A stretch of DNA of 64,000 nucleotides from DATKZH01 sp964475955 (GTDB taxonomy: Bacteria > Planctomycetota > Planctomycetia > Pirellulales > Thermoguttaceae): NCBI GenBank assembly GCA_964475955.1, contig CAYYZY010000001.1, forward strand, positions 54,168-118,167, given 5' to 3'. Positions 16,767 through 29,147 of this stretch are shown one piece after another. The notes beneath the pieces are model-generated. The model had not been told where the DNA came from. It saw nothing but the letters and a program-made list of their open reading frames with translations, and searched no databases. Both the position numbers and the translations under genes were made by a program. Position 1 is the stretch's first letter, and each line of letters opens with the position of its first letter.

Positions 16767-18545
16767 ATGAGATCCCTTCCGATCCTACTGGTGTGCGTTC
16801 TCGCGACACTTGGCGGGTGTGCGTGGTGGGAGGAGATTGCGGTTCGGTCCCAGAGCCCCGATGAGCCGGAAGCCGAGCAGACGAACGTCCGCTTGGTGGG
16901 CGATCTGGCCGTGCCGTTTGGGCTGTTCCCCGTCAAGGTGGAGTCGGTCGGCCTGGTGACGGGCCTGCACGGCACGGGGAGCGATCCGCGGCCTTCCCCC
17001 CAGCGCCAGGTGCTGTTGGCGGAGATGCAGACCCGGGGTGTCAAGGATCCCAATGCCGTCTTGGCGTCGCCGGATACGGCGATGGTCCTGGTGCGGGGCG
17101 TGATTAGGCCCGGCATCCAAAAAGGCGACCATTTCGACCTCGAGGTGCGGGTTCCCTCGCGCAGCGAGACGACGAGCCTCCGGGGCGGCTGGCTTCTCGA
17201 AGCGGAACTGCGCGAGCTGGCCGTGCTCGACAATCAGATCCACAGCGGACACAAGCTGGCCAAGGCCGCCGGTCCCGTCCTGGTCGACCCCTCCGCCGAG
17301 GACGGGGACGACCGTGTGAGGATGACTCGGGGACGGATCCTCGGCGGAGGAATGGCCCTGAAATCAAGGCCGGTGGGGCTGGTGCTCAAGCCCGAACGCC
17401 AGTCGGTCCTCAACAGCGCCCAGATCGAGTCGGCCGTCAACAAGCGGTTCTACAGCACGTACAAGGGCACGAAGGTGGGCGTGGCCAAGGCCAAGACCGA
17501 CGAGTACGTCGAGCTGCGCGTGCATCCGCGCTATCGCGACAACGTCGAGCGGTACGTACAGGTGGTCCGCGCGATTGCGCTTCGAGAGTCCGAGGCGAAG
17601 CGGCAGGAGCGGCTCGAGCTGCTCGAAAAGCAGTTGCTCGACCCCATCAGCTCGTCGCGCGCCGCCTTGCAGTTGGAGGCCATCGGGAAGGAGGGGGGGG
17701 AAGTCCTGCTCAAGGGAATCGAATGGGACGCTCCGGAAGTCCGCTTCCGTGCGGCGGAAGCCCTCGCCTACCTCGACCGGCGCGAAGCGGCCGAACCGCT
17801 GGCCCGGGCCGCCCGGGAGGAGCCGGCTTTCCGCGTGTTCGCGCTGGCTGCCTTGAGCGGAATGGACAGCCTGATGGCGACCGACCAGCTCCAGGACCTT
17901 CTGAACGGTTCCAGCGCCGAGACCCGATACGGCGCCTTTCGCGCACTCTCGGCCATGCGGCGCAACGATCCCGCGGTTCGGGGCGAAGTGCTCGGGAGCC
18001 AGTTCAGCTACCACGTGCTCGACACGTCGGGCACGCCCATGATCCACGTCACGCGCAGCCGGCGCCCCGAGGTCGTCGTCTTCGGCCGAGGGCAGCGCCT
18101 GCGTCCCCCGTTCGTACTGGACGCCGGCACCCAAATCATGGTCAAGGCCATGGAGCGGAACCAGGTTGCCGTGAGCAAGTTCGCGGTGAACGAGATGAAG
18201 CAGAAGCGGGTGGTGTCCGACCGGGTGGACGACGTGATTCGGGCGATCGTGGAGCTGGGCGGTACCTACCCCGACGTGGTTCAAGCCCTCCAGCAGGCCA
18301 AGGAGAAGGGAGCGCTGACCAGCCGCTTCGCGGTCGACGCCGTCCCCGAGGCGGGTCGCAGCTACGAGCGCCTGGCGGAGTCGACCAGCGACTCGCAGGA
18401 GTCGCCCGCCGAGGACCCGCCCTCGAAGTTCTCGCTCACCTCGTGGATTCCCGGCATGGGGAAGGCGAAATCCCCCCAAAAAGGCGGGCAGGCGGGCCAA
18501 TCCGCCGGAAACGCCGAGAAACCCACCGAATCCGACCCGAGGTAG
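16767..18545 (+). CDS. FlgI-like P-ring lipoprotein with HEAT repeats
   Basis: 592 residues from ATG 16767, preceded by AGGAG. Lipoprotein signal LPILLVCVLATLGGCAWW with the lipid-modified cysteine at about 18. Residues 45-300 match FlgI: GLVTGLHGTGSDPR, DTAMVLVRGVIRPGIQKGDHF, FDLEVRVPSRSETTSLRGGW. About residues 305-420 are HEAT-like helical repeats (LLKGIEWDAPEVRFRAAEAL, REAAEPLARAAREEPAFRVF), and a further beta-rich domain follows (RSRRPEVVVFGRGQRLRPPF). Normal FlgI is about 370 residues, soluble in the periplasm, and forms the ring around the flagellar rod. The lipid anchor and the HEAT insert are unusual, so this may be a planctomycete envelope protein rather than the true P ring. Confidence 0.85.
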   Translation: MRSLPILLVCVLATLGGCAWWEEIAVRSQSPDEPEAEQTNVRLVGDLAVPFGLFPVKVESVGLVTGLHGTGSDPRPSPQRQVLLAEMQTRGVKDPNAVLASPDTAMVLVRGVIRPGIQKGDHFDLEVRVPSRSETTSLRGGWLLEAELRELAVLDNQIHSGHKLAKAAGPVLVDPSAEDGDDRVRMTRGRILGGGMALKSRPVGLVLKPERQSVLNSAQIESAVNKRFYSTYKGTKVGVAKAKTDEYVELRVHPRYRDNVERYVQVVRAIALRESEAKRQERLELLEKQLLDPISSSRAALQLEAIGKEGGEVLLKGIEWDAPEVRFRAAEALAYLDRREAAEPLARAAREEPAFRVFALAALSGMDSLMATDQLQDLLNGSSAETRYGAFRALSAMRRNDPAVRGEVLGSQFSYHVLDTSGTPMIHVTRSRRPEVVVFGRGQRLRPPFVLDAGTQIMVKAMERNQVAVSKFAVNEMKQKRVVSDRVDDVIRAIVELGGTYPDVVQALQQAKEKGALTSRFAVDAVPEAGRSYERLAESTSDSQESPAEDPPSKFSLTSWIPGMGKAKSPQKGGQAGQSAGNAEKPTESDPR

Positions 18546-18569
18546 CGTCCGATCGAACCCTTCCTTTGC

Positions 18570-18575
18570 TACAAT
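18570..18575 (+). promoter_or_regulatory. Possible -10 element upstream of smc
   Basis: TACAAT, after CTTTGC, about 270 bases before smc. No good -35 was identified. Identical TACAAT boxes lie before dnaJ and the APH-like gene, which makes a local -10 preference plausible. The rest of 18546-18844 shows no gene. Confidence 0.3.
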
Positions 18576-18844
18576 GGTTAGGAGGGTGACCAGGGGGCAC
18601 GAGCAGGCTGCGGCGGGCGAGCGGGGCGCCAGCACCGCCCGGCAACTCCGCCCCGAGACGAAGATCGCTGAAGCGAACCGGCGCTCGGCAGCGGGCGAGG
18701 ATCTCTCAGACCTTCCACGACCCTCGCCCGAGACTTCGGCGCGACCACGGACTTCTGCCTCAGGATGGTGTGGTCTGGGCCCCCAATGTTGGCAGTAGCA
18801 CCCGCCCGTTCCCCATAGATGACCGATTCTCCGACCTCTCTCCC

Positions 18845-22492
<3,648 letters not shown>

Positions 22493-22603
22493 CGCCGCGT
22501 CGTGTCAGGCACGCGGGCCGTGCCTGCCTGTGCGCCGGAGGCCGTGTCGCGTTCTGCGGCCCGGCCCTACCCAGCCCGGCCGGCCCCGAATATACTGGCG
22601 GCC

Positions 22604-23503
22604 ATGGATGACTGGCGCTCTCTCTACCCGTTCGAGTCGCACTACCTCACGATTCGGGGCCACCAGTACCACTACCTCGACGAGGGCGAGGGCCCGGTCC
22701 TGCTGATGGTGCACGGCAACCCGACGTGGTCGTTCTACTGGCGGGAGCTGGTGAAGGCCCTGCGCGCACGCTACCGGGTGGTGGTGCCCGACCACCTGGG
22801 CTGCGGCCTGTCGGACAAGCCCTCCGCGCGCGACTACCCCCACCACCTGAAGCAGCGCATCGACGACCTGGTGACGGTGGTCGAAACGCTCGGCCTGGAG
22901 CGGATCACGCTGTTCGGCCACGACTGGGGCGGAGCCATCGGCATGGGCGCGGCCGCCGAGCGGCCGGAGCGGTTCGCGCGCTTCGTGCTCTTCAACACGG
23001 CCGCTTTTCGGTCGGACCGCTGCCCGTTGCGGATCCGTTTCGCCCAGACGTTCTTCGGGCGCCTGGCGGTCCAGGGGCTCAACCTGTTCGCGCGGGGGGC
23101 GCTGCGCATGGCCGTCTGCCGGCGCGAGCGGATGACGCCCGCGGTCCGCGCCGGCCTCGTGGCGCCGTACGACTCATGGGCGAACCGCACGGCCGTCTAC
23201 CAGTTCGTGCGCGACGTGCCCATGCACCCCCGGCACCGAAGCTACGCGACGCTGGCGCGCATCGAGGCGGGGCTCGCGCAACTGGCCGACCGGCCGGTCT
23301 GCCTGATCTGGGGCATGCGCGACTGGTGCTTTCCTCCGCAGTTTCTCGACCGCTTCGCCGACTTCTTCCCTCAGGCCGAAGTCCACCGGCTCGACGACGC
23401 CGGCCACTACGTGATCGAAGATGCCCACGAGCGCATCGTCCCGCTGGTGGAGGCGTTCCTCGACGCCACGCAGCCCGCCCTCGGCGAGCCGCGATCAGCC
23501 TGA
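22604..23503 (+). CDS. Alpha/beta hydrolase, haloalkane dehalogenase / OleB type
   Basis: 299 residues from ATG 22604. HGNPTWSFYWR at about 37-47 forms the oxyanion region, PDHLGCGLSDKP follows, and the nucleophile elbow GHDWGGAIGMG at about 106-116 has aspartate, not serine, as nucleophile. That is the mark of haloalkane dehalogenases and of the beta-lactone decarboxylase OleB. WGMRDWCFPP and DDAGHYVIED supply the acid and the catalytic histidine. OleB fits the sequence pattern well, but oleA, oleC and oleD are not nearby, so the substrate is open. The gap before it holds short CAGGCACG-type repeats. It is followed 17 bases later by a QueD-like gene. Confidence 0.85.
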   Translation: MDDWRSLYPFESHYLTIRGHQYHYLDEGEGPVLLMVHGNPTWSFYWRELVKALRARYRVVVPDHLGCGLSDKPSARDYPHHLKQRIDDLVTVVETLGLERITLFGHDWGGAIGMGAAAERPERFARFVLFNTAAFRSDRCPLRIRFAQTFFGRLAVQGLNLFARGALRMAVCRRERMTPAVRAGLVAPYDSWANRTAVYQFVRDVPMHPRHRSYATLARIEAGLAQLADRPVCLIWGMRDWCFPPQFLDRFADFFPQAEVHRLDDAGHYVIEDAHERIVPLVEAFLDATQPALGEPRSA

Positions 23504-23519
23504 CCGTTTGGATTCCGCC

Positions 23520-24005
23520 ATGGAGCACTTCAACGTCCGCATCGCCAAAGACGACCTCGTCTTCAGCGCCGCCCACTTCATCACGTTCGACGCCGACGTC
23601 TGCGAGCCGCTCCACGGGCACGACTACCGCGTCGCCGCCGAGGTGCACGGGCCGCTGGATGAAAACAGCTACGTGGTCGACTTCGTCGCCTTGCACCAAG
23701 CCCTCAAGGCGATCCTCGACGAGCTCGACCACCGCGTGCTCCTGCCGACCGAACACCCGCGAATCCGCGTGGCGGCCGCCGAACGGGAAGTCGAGGTGAC
23801 CTTCGACCGGCGGCGCTGGGTCTTCCCGCGGGCCGACTGCGTGCTGCTGCCGATTCCGAATACCACCACGGAGCTGCTCGCCCGTCACGTCGCCCGACGG
23901 CTGCTCGACGAGATCGCGTCCCGGTCGGGCAGGCGCCCCTCGCGGGTGCGCGTCGAAATCGACGAATGCTACGGCCAGGTGGCCTCCTGCGAGCTGTCGG
24001 ACTGA
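23520..24005 (+). CDS. 6-carboxytetrahydropterin synthase / 6-pyruvoyl tetrahydropterin synthase family
   Basis: 161 residues from ATG 23520. The zinc ligands are visible: FSAAHFITF (first His) and LHGHDYRVAAEV (two His) at about 17-43. ENSYVVDF, the catalytic LDHRVLLP and a late glutamate in RVEIDECYG complete the active site. Members convert dihydroneopterin triphosphate to a tetrahydropterin, as in queuosine synthesis (QueD). The cysteine that QueD uses in the active site is not where I expect it, so the exact reaction is uncertain. It follows the alpha/beta hydrolase closely and could be in one transcript with it. Confidence 0.85.
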   Translation: MEHFNVRIAKDDLVFSAAHFITFDADVCEPLHGHDYRVAAEVHGPLDENSYVVDFVALHQALKAILDELDHRVLLPTEHPRIRVAAAEREVEVTFDRRRWVFPRADCVLLPIPNTTTELLARHVARRLLDEIASRSGRRPSRVRVEIDECYGQVASCELSD

Positions 24006-24043
24006 GACACCCCGGCCGATTGCGCGGCGCCCGCATTGCGACG

Positions 24044-24071
24044 GTAGGGAACGGTCTCTGTGCCGTTCCCC
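24044..24071. repeat. Short copy of palindromic repeat family B
   Basis: GTAGGGAACGGTCTCTGTGC followed by CGTTCCCCT: a hairpin with GGGAACGG pairing with CCGTTCCC. It shares its arms with the full element at 46680-46748 but lacks the middle. Confidence 0.6.
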
Positions 24072-24164
24072 TCAAGTCGAGCACGTCCCCTTGCCGATAC
24101 GGGGCCAGCGATGGCTGTTGCTCCCGATTCTCAGGGTCGCGAAAGATAGGCAGGCTGGGAACCC

Positions 24165-25163
24165 TTGGCGTCTTCAGAAATCCGCAAAGCCGCGGTGCTG
24201 CTCACGAGTCTCCCGGAGGAGCAGGCGGCGCAACTGATCGGCAAGCTGGAGCCGAAGCAGGTCGAGGCGGTCTCGATCGAGATCGCCAGGCTGGGCAGCA
24301 TTGCGCCGGAGGAGCAGGAGCAGGCGATCCTCGACTTCGCCCACGCCAATCCGAACGCCCTGACCGGGGGCCAAGGTGGCTTGGACGTGGCCAAGACGCT
24401 CGTCGAGCGTGCCCTGGGAAAGGCCGCCGGGGCCACCCTCGACAACGTGCGCCAGTCGATCGAGGCCCTGCCGTTCGGGTTCCTCCAGAAGGTCGACAGC
24501 CAGAACCTGCTCACCTTCGTCGTCGACGAGCACCCCCAGACCATCGCCCTGATCCTTTCGCACGTTCCGCCGTCCCAGGCCGCCGACATCCTCAGCGGGC
24601 TGCCCGGACCGCGCCAAATGTCGGTCGTCCGCCGCATCGCCACCATGGGCCAGACCAGCCCGGAAATCATCCAGGAGGTGGAGCGAGGCCTGGAAAACCG
24701 GATGGCCAGCGTGATGAGCCAGCAGTTCGAGAAGGCCGGCGGCGTGGAGAACGTGGCCGAGATCCTCAACGTGATCGACCGGGCGACCGAGCGAAGCCTG
24801 CTGGAGAACCTGGCCCAGGAAGACCCCGACCTGGTGGAGGAGATCCGCCGGCTGATGTTCGTGTTCGAGGACATCACCAAGTTCGCCGACCGCGACATCC
24901 AGACGGTGCTCAAGAACGTGGAGAGCACCCAGTGGGCCATGGCGCTGAAGGGGGCCAGCGAAGAGCTGAAGCAGAAAATCCTCTCGAACATGTCGAAGCG
25001 GGCGTCGACGCTCCTCCAGGAAGAAATGGAGTATTTGGGCCCCGTTCGGGCGTCGAACGTGGAGCAGGTCCAGCAGCAGATCGTCGACATCATCCGCCGC
25101 CTGGAAGACGCGGGCGAGATCACCATCCACGGCGACGAAGAGGAAGAGCGGTTCATCCAGTAG
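24165..25163 (+). CDS. fliG: Flagellar motor switch protein FliG
   Basis: 332 residues from TTG 24165, normal length. FliG sits on the cytoplasmic face of the MS ring and transmits torque from the stator while setting rotation direction. IRKAAVLLTSLPEEQAAQLI at the start is the N-terminal domain that binds FliF. EHPQTIALILSHVPPSQAAD at about 126-145 is the conserved EHPQ motif of the middle domain. The C-terminal domain shows MFVFEDITKFADRDIQTVLK, with the charged helix that meets the stator, and ILSNMSKRA. It stands away from any other flagellar structural gene except the FlgI-like one 6 kb upstream. Confidence 0.95.
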   Translation: MASSEIRKAAVLLTSLPEEQAAQLIGKLEPKQVEAVSIEIARLGSIAPEEQEQAILDFAHANPNALTGGQGGLDVAKTLVERALGKAAGATLDNVRQSIEALPFGFLQKVDSQNLLTFVVDEHPQTIALILSHVPPSQAADILSGLPGPRQMSVVRRIATMGQTSPEIIQEVERGLENRMASVMSQQFEKAGGVENVAEILNVIDRATERSLLENLAQEDPDLVEEIRRLMFVFEDITKFADRDIQTVLKNVESTQWAMALKGASEELKQKILSNMSKRASTLLQEEMEYLGPVRASNVEQVQQQIVDIIRRLEDAGEITIHGDEEEERFIQ

Positions 25164-25206
25164 CCTCGCTCGGCCGCCGGGTGGGCCGGGTTTTGACCGC
25201 CGAGGC

Positions 25207-25313
25207 GTACGTCGGTTACGACGCTTCGCGTCGTAACCGACGTACGGACGCTTCGCGGTCGCTGCCGACGCAAAGCGTCGGAGAATTGCGTTCCCACGCG
25301 AAGCGCGGGAACG
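25207..25313. repeat. Three hairpins in a row after fliG
   Basis: Hairpin 1 (25207-25245) is a perfect 17-base-pair stem, GTACGTCGGTTACGACG with loop CTTCG. Hairpin 2 (25265-25281) has a seven-pair stem, CCGACGC, loop AAA. Hairpin 3 (25289-25313) has an 11-pair stem, CGTTCCCACGC, with one mismatch and loop GAA; this last type is a common dispersed repeat in planctomycetes and other bacteria. They lie between convergent fliG and an ATPase gene, so they may end transcription from both sides, though there is no T-tract. Confidence 0.8.
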
Positions 25314-25358
25314 ATGGCAAGCCACGCGGAAAGCGGACGGCGCGCGGCGTGGGGGCGG

Positions 25359-26714
25359 CTACGAGGGCGGCGTGGAGTCTTTGCCGAGGATGACGGTGAA
25401 GTAGCTTCGCACCACGCGGTCGAAGTAGTCGGGGCGCATTTCCAGGGGGAGGTCGTTGTACGCGCAGTAGTTGCGGATCTGGCCCAAGAGGTCGCGCGGA
25501 TGGCAGCGGCGCATGGCGCGGCCGTTGGTGCGGTAGTGGGTGGCGATCAGGTAGTCGACGACCTCGGCGGAGTACTCGCACTCGAACGAGCGGCAGTAGA
25601 TCTCGAAGAGCTGGTGGAACTCTTCCTCGGAGGGGTCGCCGATCTCGATTTTGTAGGGGATGCGCCGGAGGAAGGCCTCGTCGACCAGGTCGCTGGGCTC
25701 CAGGTTGGTCGAGAAGATGATGAGCTGCTCGAAGGGGACCTGGATCTTCTTGCCCGTGGAGAGCGTGAGGTAATCGACCCGGTTCTCCAGCGGAACGATC
25801 CAGCGGTTCAGAAGTTCGGCCGGCTCGATCCGCTGGCGCCCGAAGTCGTCGATCAGCAGGCAGCCGCAGTTGCTTTTCATCTGGAGCGGGGCCTCGCTGA
25901 CGTTGCTGTTCGGGTCGTGCCGGATTTCGAGGTTATCCATGGTCAGCTCGCCGCCGACGACGACGGTGGGCCGCCGGATGCGCACCCAGCGCTGGTCGTG
26001 CTCGGTCGCCTGAATGATGCCGCCCCCCTCGCTTTCGACCTCCCGGTGGTACGCGGCGTCGAAAAGCTTGGTCAACTGCCCGTCTTCAACGACCGCGTGC
26101 GGTACCCAGATCTGCTGGCCGAAGCATATGGTGATGCGTTGGGCGAGGGTCGACTTGCCGTTTCCCGGCGCGCCGTAGAGGAACAGGCCGGCCCCCGAGT
26201 TGACGGCGGGGCCGAGCGCCTCGAAGAGGTTGGCGTCGATGGAGATGTCGGCGAAGGCTTTTTCGAGCTGGTCGCGCTTGGGGGCTTCGGCACGGATCGT
26301 TTGGGCCTCGACGGAGAGGACGTAGTCGGTCAGCGTGACCGGCGCCGGGCCGACGTAGGCGCAGGCGCTCAGCGCCGCCTGGGCGTAGTCGCGTCCCTGC
26401 TCGGTGAGCGAATAGTAGTAGTCGTTGACCGGGGCCGAGCCGGTGTGGACGATGAGCTGCCGGGTGCGCAGCGCCTGAAACAGCCCCTCCAACACGCCGA
26501 ACGGTAGGCAGATGCGCTTGGCGATCTCGCGTCCGCTGCTGGTGCCGACCAGGGCCAGGTGGTTGCAGACGAGCGACTCGATCAGGGAGACGTTCAGGCC
26601 GGTCTCCTCCAGCGATCGGGGTGGGGAGGGGCAGAAGACCTCGTCGGAGAGGATCGTCGCCAGCAGGCTCCCGCTCAGTTGGCTGGTGTCGGTTCCTAAC
26701 GCGTCGCTTGCCAT
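25359..26714 (-). CDS. AAA-type ATPase with N-terminal winged-helix-like region
   Basis: 451 residues if started at ATG 26714 (MASDALGTDTSQLSG). Residues 20-110 are helical with a pattern like a winged helix (REIAKRICLPFGVLEGLFQA). The P-loop GAPGNGKSTLAQRI is near 180, Walker B LLIDDFGRQRIEP near 275, and IIFSTNLEPSDLVDEAFLRR looks like sensor 1 with the arginine finger region. The frame has no stop upstream and runs straight on from the beta-helix gene at 26715-28580, so a single 1073-residue product is formally possible. I read it as a separate gene whose neighbour lost its stop. The function is unknown. Confidence 0.8.
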   Translation of the reverse strand: MASDALGTDTSQLSGSLLATILSDEVFCPSPPRSLEETGLNVSLIESLVCNHLALVGTSSGREIAKRICLPFGVLEGLFQALRTRQLIVHTGSAPVNDYYYSLTEQGRDYAQAALSACAYVGPAPVTLTDYVLSVEAQTIRAEAPKRDQLEKAFADISIDANLFEALGPAVNSGAGLFLYGAPGNGKSTLAQRITICFGQQIWVPHAVVEDGQLTKLFDAAYHREVESEGGGIIQATEHDQRWVRIRRPTVVVGGELTMDNLEIRHDPNSNVSEAPLQMKSNCGCLLIDDFGRQRIEPAELLNRWIVPLENRVDYLTLSTGKKIQVPFEQLIIFSTNLEPSDLVDEAFLRRIPYKIEIGDPSEEEFHQLFEIYCRSFECEYSAEVVDYLIATHYRTNGRAMRRCHPRDLLGQIRNYCAYNDLPLEMRPDYFDRVVRSYFTVILGKDSTPPS

Positions 26715-28580
26715 GATTCGCCCCCCTGATGGGTTGATGCCCGTGCCGGCGTCGCCGGCGCTGAAACCATAGCATACGGCGGGCCACCCCATTTGGGGGT
26801 CGAGTGCGGGGCGGGGGCGTCGGCGGTACGGCGGCTCGAGCCCGGCGGCGGCGATCACGGCGGCGCCGGCGGCCTTCACTTCGGACGCCTCGCCCATGTG
26901 GTTGTCACGCCAGGTGTGCCAGTCGCGCCGGCACTGGTTGAAGCGGATCAGCTCGGCGGCCGTGTCGTAGATCACGTTGCGTTCGAAGAGGTAGCCCTTG
27001 CTCCCCTGGTCGATGAACATCCCGTTGTTGGGGGCGCCCTGGGCGTAGCGGCTGCGGTGGGCGTCGTGCAGATGGTTCGCCCGAAACACGGTGCCCGGCT
27101 GGAAGCCGAGGGTGTAGATGCAGCCGCCGTCGCAGAGCCGGTTCATCACGTCGTAGACGTGGTTGGCCTCGATGAGGTTCTCCTTGCACGGCGTCGGCTC
27201 CGGGTTCCACTGCCAGCCGACCGAGATGCCGCTATAGGGCAAGCCGTGGACCAGGTTGTGGGCGAGGTGCGCCGCCTGCGCGAAACCGACCCAAATGCCC
27301 ACGGCACCGAAATACTCGACCCCGCAGGCGTGGACGTGGTTATTGGCGATGCGGACCCGCTTGGGCACCTCGGCCTCCGAACGGGGCCCGCCGAGCATGA
27401 TCCCGTTGCCGCTTACGTCGAACAGGTGGTTGCCCTCGACCGTGTCGTCGCAGCAGCCTGCGACCAGCTCGATGCCGCAACCGCTCACGTGCGCCACCGT
27501 GCAGTCTTCCAGGCTCGACTCCTCGACGTAGTCCCAGCGAATGGCCGCAGGCACACGCCCCCAGGGGCGCGACCAGTTCTTGCCCACCGTGCAGTGGCAC
27601 GCCTGGATGCCCAGGTAGCCGCCCTCGGGCAGGTCGAGGTGCGTGTGCTCGAAGCGAATGCCCCGGAAATGCAGGTTGCGCACGGGCCGATCGGGCGTGC
27701 CCTTCACTTCGACGAGGCGCTCGACGACCGGGGCGACGACGTCGGCCGCGGTCATGTCCTCCCCCGCGTGCGGCCGGTAGCTTACGCGGCCCGTCTTGCG
27801 GTCGAGGTACCACTCGCCGGGCTGGTCGAGCATCTCGGGGGCGTTCTCGAAATAGCACCAGCGGCCCGGGCGGGGGCGGATCGCGTTATGACCCTGGGCA
27901 TGGGGTGGTGCAAGCACCACGAGGCCGGCCGCGGCGTCGATGCTCTGGATGGGCAACCGGTTGATCGCCCAGTTGCCGGCGACCATCACCTCCATGTCCT
28001 GCGGGTTCGACCACTGGCCGAGCAGGCCGGCCGGGAGCGTGAGCGTGTAGCGGGAGAGGTCGTCGGCCAGGTCGGCCCCCTTGAGTTGCCAGCAGGGATT
28101 CTCGGCGTCCTTGTTGGGAGTTCGCGCGCGGATGGCCCGGCGACCGTTGACCCACAGATGGCGCGGATACGAGGAGCCGTCGCGAACGCCGGGCACTCTG
28201 GCCGTCCAGATGTCGCCCTCCGTCTTCTTCCACCCGGTGATCGGCCGTCCGCCGCTGATCGTGACGGTCTCGCCCGGGTAGGCGGCGTAGGTGACCGCGT
28301 GCTCGTCGGTGCCCGAGTCTTCCGGACCGAAGGCGAGCGGTTTTTTCAGGCGGTAGGTTCCGCCGCGCAGCAGCACGGTGAGATTGCCGTCCAGGCCGGC
28401 GGCGATCCGCTGCCGGACGGCCTCCTGGGCCTGGCCAATGGTGGCGAAAGGCTTCGCCTCGGTGCCGGGGTTCTCGTCGCTGCCGCCGGGGGCGACGGAG
28501 AGGTCGTGGCCCGACTCCGCTCCCCGAGCAACGGCCGAGGCGGCCATCAGCAGGACGACGGTCGCGAGCAAGTGTCTCAT
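26715..28580 (-). CDS. Secreted right-handed parallel beta-helix protein, no stop before the next gene
   Basis: From ATG 28580: signal peptide RHLLATVVLLMAASAVARGA, then VAPGGSDENPGTEAKPFATI, the usual opening of planctomycete parallel beta-helix enzymes, followed by turns of helix with N-x-[IV] patterns (IRFEHTHLDLPEGGYLGIQA, NGIMLGGPRSEAE, NHVYDVMNRLCDGGCIYTLG). The recognisable part ends near PPYRRRPRP at about 26810. Such proteins are often polysaccharide lyases or glycosidases; the exact family was not identified. About 35 further residues without character lead in frame into the ATPase at 26714. A stop was probably lost by a small mutation or a base error in that stretch. Confidence 0.8.
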
Positions 28581-28653
28581 CTCGATTTCCCTCCCAGTGG
28601 TTGAGTGCCGATGACGACCGCCAGCCGAGCGGATCGCGTAGCTTGTGAGTGTA

Positions 28654-28923
28654 TCACGTGGAGGGGCCTCGGAGCAAAGCCGCGAGGAAGGCGTAGAGCG
28701 CGGACAATCCCGTGCACACGAGCAGCGACGCAATCGATCGAGCAGCGACACAGTCGATGCAATGGGCGGAGTCGACGTCCTCGACGCCCTGGACCTCGAT
28801 TCCGCGGTCCCGCAGACCGGCGGCGAGGAACTCGGCCACTTCCCGGCCGGGCGTTCCTTCGCGGAAGTCGCGCTTGGGGAAATCGCCGTGGAAGTCGACG
28901 AAGGTGTTCAGCGCGACCTTCAT
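28654..28923 (-). CDS. Small conserved hypothetical, C-terminus probably replaced
   Basis: 89 residues from ATG 28923. The first 55 (MKVALNTFVDFHGDFPKRDF, EFLAAGLRDRGIEVQG, VDSAHCIDC) look like a compact alpha/beta protein found in planctomycetes with no known role. The end turns abruptly hydrophobic (SIASLLVCTGLSALYAFLAA), which is not what such a domain would have. A nearly repeated 20-base unit (CGAGCAGCGAC twice) lies at about 28714-28750, exactly at the change, so replication slippage or a join there is likely. Read as a truncated gene. Confidence 0.5.
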   Translation of the reverse strand: MKVALNTFVDFHGDFPKRDFREGTPGREVAEFLAAGLRDRGIEVQGVEDVDSAHCIDCVAARSIASLLVCTGLSALYAFLAALLRGPST

Positions 28924-29147
28924 GACGTCCTCTTGCGTCAGTCGACCTGCACAAAGCGCGCAAGGTGCAACACTGCGAAGCCGGCTGTCGTCGATTCCGG
29001 CCCCCCCTGCGTTGGCCATGCGCTGGGGGCTCGTCGCTCGTTCCTCGCGACTCGACCCCAGCCATCCCATCTCTGCGCCGCCCACGGACAGGCCCGCTCT
29101 AATGGCCGCGCCGTTGGGCTGCGGGACGACTCCTTGATTCGGAAGCC

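Noticed and set aside
25207..25313. Possible CRISPR array after fliG
   Set aside because: The three hairpins differ in sequence and there are no equal-length spacers; no cas gene is near.
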